Origin: Paracoccaceae bacterium
Lineage (GTDB): Bacteria > Pseudomonadota > Alphaproteobacteria > Rhodobacterales > Rhodobacteraceae
DNA length: 8,470 nt
Direction: 5' to 3'
Assembly (NCBI GenBank): GCA_003500165.1
Contig: DNSZ01000277.1
Coordinates: 714 to 9,183, forward strand
How positions within the stretch are numbered: position 1 is the stretch's first letter; every line of letters starts with the position of its first letter. This document shows positions 6,820-8,470 of the stretch, one piece after another. The position numbers were made by a program, and so were the translations under genes. The notes under the pieces were generated by a model, which had not been told where the DNA came from, did no database searches, and saw nothing but the letters and a program-made list of their open reading frames with translations.

Positions 6820-6857
6820 CGCCGCCAGGCAATTTCCACAGCATTCGCGACACGACC
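6820..6857 (-). repeat. Right terminal inverted repeat of the IS256-family element
   Basis: Read on the minus strand it begins GGTCGTGTC and ends GGCGGCG, mirroring the left end at 28 of 38 positions. It starts 28 bp after the transposase stop, the usual short tail for this family. Confidence 0.85.
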
Positions 6858-6916
6858 GTCCAGTCCGCGCTCCGGTTACAAGACGACCCCGCGCGCTCTG
6901 GCCTGCTCATCGCAAA

Positions 6917-6969
6917 GGTGGGTCAGTTGCCAATCGGCCAACTGGGCCAGTTTCCAACCGGCGTTGACA
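6917..6969 (+). mobile_element. Probable right-end remnant of an IS21-family element
   Basis: Two direct repeats of 19 bp with a 24-bp period (GGGTCAGTTGCCAATCGGC at 6920-6938 and GGGCCAGTTTCCAACCGGC at 6944-6962) match at 16 of 19 positions and are followed at once by GTTGACA ending at 6969. Tandem repeats of a GGNTCAGTTT-like unit running to a terminal ...TTGACA are characteristic of right ends of many IS21 elements, as I know the family. No istA or istB coding sequence remains; the bases to the left (6858-6916) show no recognisable istB end. This fragment probably marks where an older IS21 element was cut away or replaced. Confidence 0.45.
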
Positions 6970-7116
6970 TCGTCATCGATGTGCCCTCCGCTCGGTTCCG
7001 ATGAAACCATTATGGCATACGAGATGCCGTTGGGTGGGTGCATCCACCGCATCAGTTCAGACCTCTCCCGGGGGCGACGTTCTTGCACCATGCCAGGGGA
7101 CACAATCGCAAGGGGG
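6970..7116. other. Gene-free stretch between the insertion-sequence remnants and the tRNA
   Basis: With the IS tails on its left, this forms a gap of about 370 bp (6792-7165) without a gene. A minus-strand frame crosses it, but that frame runs on through the antisense of the tRNA and has no recognisable domain. Apart from the IS right end, the IS21-like repeats and the tRNA promoter candidate, I see nothing functional. Confidence 0.5.
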
Positions 7117-7145
7117 TTGCGCAAGCCCCGGCCGGCGGCTACGTA
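7117..7145 (+). promoter_or_regulatory. Candidate promoter of the tRNA-Ser gene
   Basis: TTGCGC (7117-7122) and TACGTA (7140-7145) are spaced 17 bp, and the tRNA begins 20 bp after the second box. The -35 is good (four of six to TTGACA) and the -10 is weak. Spacing and position fit a sigma-70 tRNA promoter; the hexamers alone would not be convincing. Confidence 0.4.
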
Positions 7146-7165
7146 CCCGACCGGCTTGGTTCCTC

Positions 7166-7255
7166 GGAGGGATGCCGGAGCGGTCGAACGGGGCGGTCTC
7201 GAAAACCGTTGTGGGTGCAAGCCCACCGAGGGTTCGAATCCCTCTCCCTCCGCCA
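7166..7255 (+). tRNA. tRNA-Ser(CGA)
   Basis: A complete 90-nt class II tRNA including an encoded CCA. The acceptor stem GGAGGGA (7166-7172) pairs with TCCCTCC (7245-7251), with discriminator G and CCA at 7253-7255. The anticodon loop CTCGAAA (7198-7204) gives anticodon CGA (7200-7202), reading UCG serine codons. A long variable arm with a GTGGG/CCCAC stem is diagnostic of serine-type tRNAs. The T-arm is GAGGG-TTCGAAT-CCCTC (7228-7244). tRNA-Ser 3' ends are common integration sites, but I found no second copy of this end in the window. Confidence 0.97.
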
Positions 7256-7279
7256 CATTCAAATGCTGAATCCGACCAT

Positions 7280-7309
7280 AGGCCTCCATCGGGGCCTTTT
7301 TTCTTTTTG
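7280..7309 (+). terminator. Rho-independent terminator of the tRNA-Ser transcript
   Basis: The stem AGGCCTC/GGGGCCT (7280-7286 and 7291-7297, one T-G pair) has a 4-base loop and runs directly into a T-rich tract (TTTTTTCTTTTT). It begins 25 bp after the tRNA CCA and acts on the plus strand. Confidence 0.85.
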
Positions 7310-7618
7310 TTTCAAAAGGCGTTGGCAGGGCCATCCGCCCTTCGGAGACTGGGAGCCTGACGCGGAATGGGTCTCCGAATGGCCTGCGTCTCTCTTCGAG
7401 CGCCCCTCGACGGCCACAGGGCGGCGCAAAACATCCTCTCATTTTCAATGGGTTGCCGCGATTATGGGCTCGCCCCGTTCGCGAGATAATCTGGTGACGG
7501 AGACCGACACGAAGGCGCAGGGCGGTCAGAAGGACGGCTCCGTGGCGGCCGATCACTAGGCGGGTGCGCTGGTGCATGGGCCCGGCGACAGCAGCGAGAT
7601 CCTTGCCGGAAGTCTCTG
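7310..7618. other. Gene-free stretch between the tRNA terminator and the DUF3883 gene
   Basis: No recognisable coding region on either strand. The open frames crossing it are antisense or shifted continuations of the tRNA and of the gene to the right. A perfect 9-bp inverted repeat TTCGGAGAC/GTCTCCGAA lies at 7341-7349 and 7371-7379 with a 21-bp spacer. About one such match is expected by chance in a window this size, so it is not called as an operator. I see no integrase remnant. Confidence 0.5.
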
Positions 7619-7647
7619 ATGACAAACAGACTTCGTGCCCATAGCCT
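7619..7647 (+). promoter_or_regulatory. Weak candidate promoter of the DUF3883 gene
   Basis: ATGACA (7619-7624; five of six to TTGACA) is followed after 17 bp by TAGCCT (7642-7647; three of six to TATAAT). The start codon at 7654 lies only 7 bases past the second box, so transcription from here would give a leaderless or near-leaderless message. This would agree with the lack of a Shine-Dalgarno. Confidence 0.3.
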
Positions 7648-7653
7648 GGCGCA

Positions 7654-8470
7654 ATGTCGAATGGGCCCTGGACGGATGAAGAGAACGACCTGATCGTCGC
7701 GGATTACTTCGCGATGCTGGCCGACGACATCTCCGGGCGCCGCTACAGCAAGACTGAACACCGCCGCGCACTCCTCCCGCTGCTGAACAACCGGTCCGAG
7801 GGGTCCGTCGAGTTCAAGCACCAGAATATCAGCGCGGTGCTGAAGGGGCTCGGCGAGGACTGGATCCCCGGCTACAAGCCCGCGTTCAATTTTCAGATGA
7901 CCCTGGTGGATGCCGTGGCGCGGTGGCTGGCGCTGAACCCGGCCTGGCTTGGGCGTCAGCCGGGTTTGCATCCTGCGGGTGGCATGCGCGAGGCGGCGCA
8001 GATCTGGATCGGGCCGCCGCCGACGCTGTCGAACCAGCCGCCGCCGCAGGAGCTGGAGCAGATGCTGCACATCGCCCGCAAGTTCGACGTGGCGGGCCGG
8101 GACGAACGCAACCGGGCCCTCGGCCGCGCGGGCGAGGAGCGCGTGCTGGCCCATGAGCGCGCGGCCTTGCGGACGGCAGGACGGGACGATCTGGCGCGCA
8201 AGGTGCGCTGGGTGTCGGAAGAAGATGGCGACGGGGCGGGCTACGACATCGCGAGTTTCGCGCCAGACGGGCTCCCCCGGCTGATCGAGGTGAAGACCAC
8301 GAACGGATGGGAGCGCACGCCCTTCCACATCACCCGCAACGAGCTGGCCGTGGCCGAGGAGCGGTGCTCGGAATGGGCCCTGTTCCGCCTGTGGAACTTC
8401 GCCCGCGAGCCGAAGGCGTTCGAGTTGCACCCACCGCTGGACGCGCATGTCGTAAGCGTCCGGTCTGACC
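7654..8470 (+). CDS. DUF3883-type protein with PD-(D/E)XK nuclease-like core (runs off the window)
   Basis: 272 codons are visible and no stop is reached; relatives as I recall them are only slightly longer, so the gene is probably nearly complete. ATG 7654 is the first start after an in-frame TAG at 7642-7644, and no Shine-Dalgarno precedes it. The N-terminal part (about residues 6-92: WTDEEND, NNRSEGSVEFKHQNISAVL, GYKPAFNFQ) matches a module I associate with restriction- or HNH-type proteins. A charged linker follows, with a probable helix GRAGEERVLAHERAAL (157-172). The C-terminal DUF3883-like region has GYDI (Asp198) and IEVKTT (Glu212, Lys214), the D...E-x-K arrangement of PD-(D/E)XK nucleases, then HITRNELAVAEE. 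Nuclease activity and a defence role are inference. It stands alone after the tRNA; its right-hand partners lie outside the window. Confidence 0.8.
   Translation, partial: MSNGPWTDEENDLIVADYFAMLADDISGRRYSKTEHRRALLPLLNNRSEGSVEFKHQNISAVLKGLGEDWIPGYKPAFNFQMTLVDAVARWLALNPAWLGRQPGLHPAGGMREAAQIWIGPPPTLSNQPPPQELEQMLHIARKFDVAGRDERNRALGRAGEERVLAHERAALRTAGRDDLARKVRWVSEEDGDGAGYDIASFAPDGLPRLIEVKTTNGWERTPFHITRNELAVAEERCSEWALFRLWNFAREPKAFELHPPLDAHVVSVRSD

Larger units (their letters stand above)
5427..6857 (+). mobile_element. IS256-family insertion sequence (1431 bp)
   Basis: A single transposase gene is bracketed by 38-bp imperfect terminal inverted repeats. Size, organisation and transposase type fit the IS256 (Mutator-like, DDE) family, whose members usually make 8-9 bp target duplications. 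Here the 8 bp on the left (GTGTCCGT) and right (GTCCAGTC) differ, so no duplication is seen. That implies age, a flanking deletion, or recombination between copies. The element ends the truncated minus-strand segment on its left and abuts a possible IS21-family remnant on its right. Confidence 0.88.

Noticed and set aside
7233..7255. tRNA 3' end as an occupied attachment site (attL)
   Set aside because: No second copy of the tRNA 3' end and no integrase are visible in the window, so there is no evidence of an integrated element here.
7341..7379. 9-bp perfect inverted repeat TTCGGAGAC/GTCTCCGAA as an operator
   Set aside because: With a 21-bp spacer, roughly one such match is expected by chance in a window of this size, and it is far from any start codon.
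7038..7559. 173-aa plus-strand open frame through the tRNA (GFESLSLRH)
   Set aside because: It reads through the tRNA and its terminator; the tRNA-derived peptide is a typical false gene.
6876..7625. 249-aa minus-strand open frame containing AEGEGFEPSVGLHPQRFS
   Set aside because: This is the well-known spurious protein that arises from antisense translation of a tRNA-Ser gene; the tRNA at 7166-7255 explains the segment.
7462..8448. 328-aa minus-strand open frame opposite the DUF3883 gene
   Set aside because: The plus-strand frame has recognisable conserved motifs (GYDI, IEVKTT); the minus frame is a compositional shadow.

Overview
The window is GC-rich DNA with strong G/C preference at third codon positions. 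It fits an alphaproteobacterium, most likely Rhodobacterales (Paracoccus/Rhodovulum/Rhodobacter-like). That placement rests on codon style, the type of IS256-family transposase and the transport gene types; no taxonomic marker was searched.

Positions 1-5239 are transport genes. The window opens on the last codons of a carbohydrate-type (CUT1, MalG/UgpE-like) ABC permease, followed by its likely solute-binding protein (139-1383, UgpB-like). A 120-bp gap then carries a well-formed PHO box (1414-1431) and two small hairpins. Next come a second, unrelated binding protein of the ferric/phosphonate type (1504-2481) and, 3 bp later, a fused two-domain permease (2485-4191). The matching type of ATPase (4196-5239) lies on the opposite strand, tail-to-tail, 4 bp from the permease stop. 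The PHO box, the fused permease, and the absence of paired tyrosines in the second binding protein suggest uptake of a phosphorus compound (phosphonate or phosphate ester) rather than iron. This is inference.

Positions 5240-7165 are a mosaic. Upstream of the ATPase is a 44-bp near-perfect palindrome. It overlaps the stop of a short minus-strand open segment that looks like the 3' end of a gene cut off by an insertion sequence. A 1431-bp IS256-family element (5427-6857) follows, with 38-bp imperfect terminal inverted repeats and no visible target duplication. Its transposase frame is open throughout, but the stretch just before the first catalytic Asp is read in the wrong frame, and a hairpin-forming insert lies where the frame returns. 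Just beyond is what looks like the right end of a lost IS21-family element (tandem 24-bp-period repeats ending in GTTGACA).

Positions 7166-8470 hold a complete tRNA-Ser(CGA) with encoded CCA, a rho-independent terminator, about 400 bp without a recognisable gene, and a DUF3883-type protein that runs off the right edge. That protein has a PD-(D/E)XK nuclease-like core (GYDI...IEVKTT). Nothing in the window proves a new system. The observations most worth checking are the PHO-box-controlled transporter with its inverted ATPase, the large palindrome, the scrambled transposase and the DUF3883 protein beside the tRNA.
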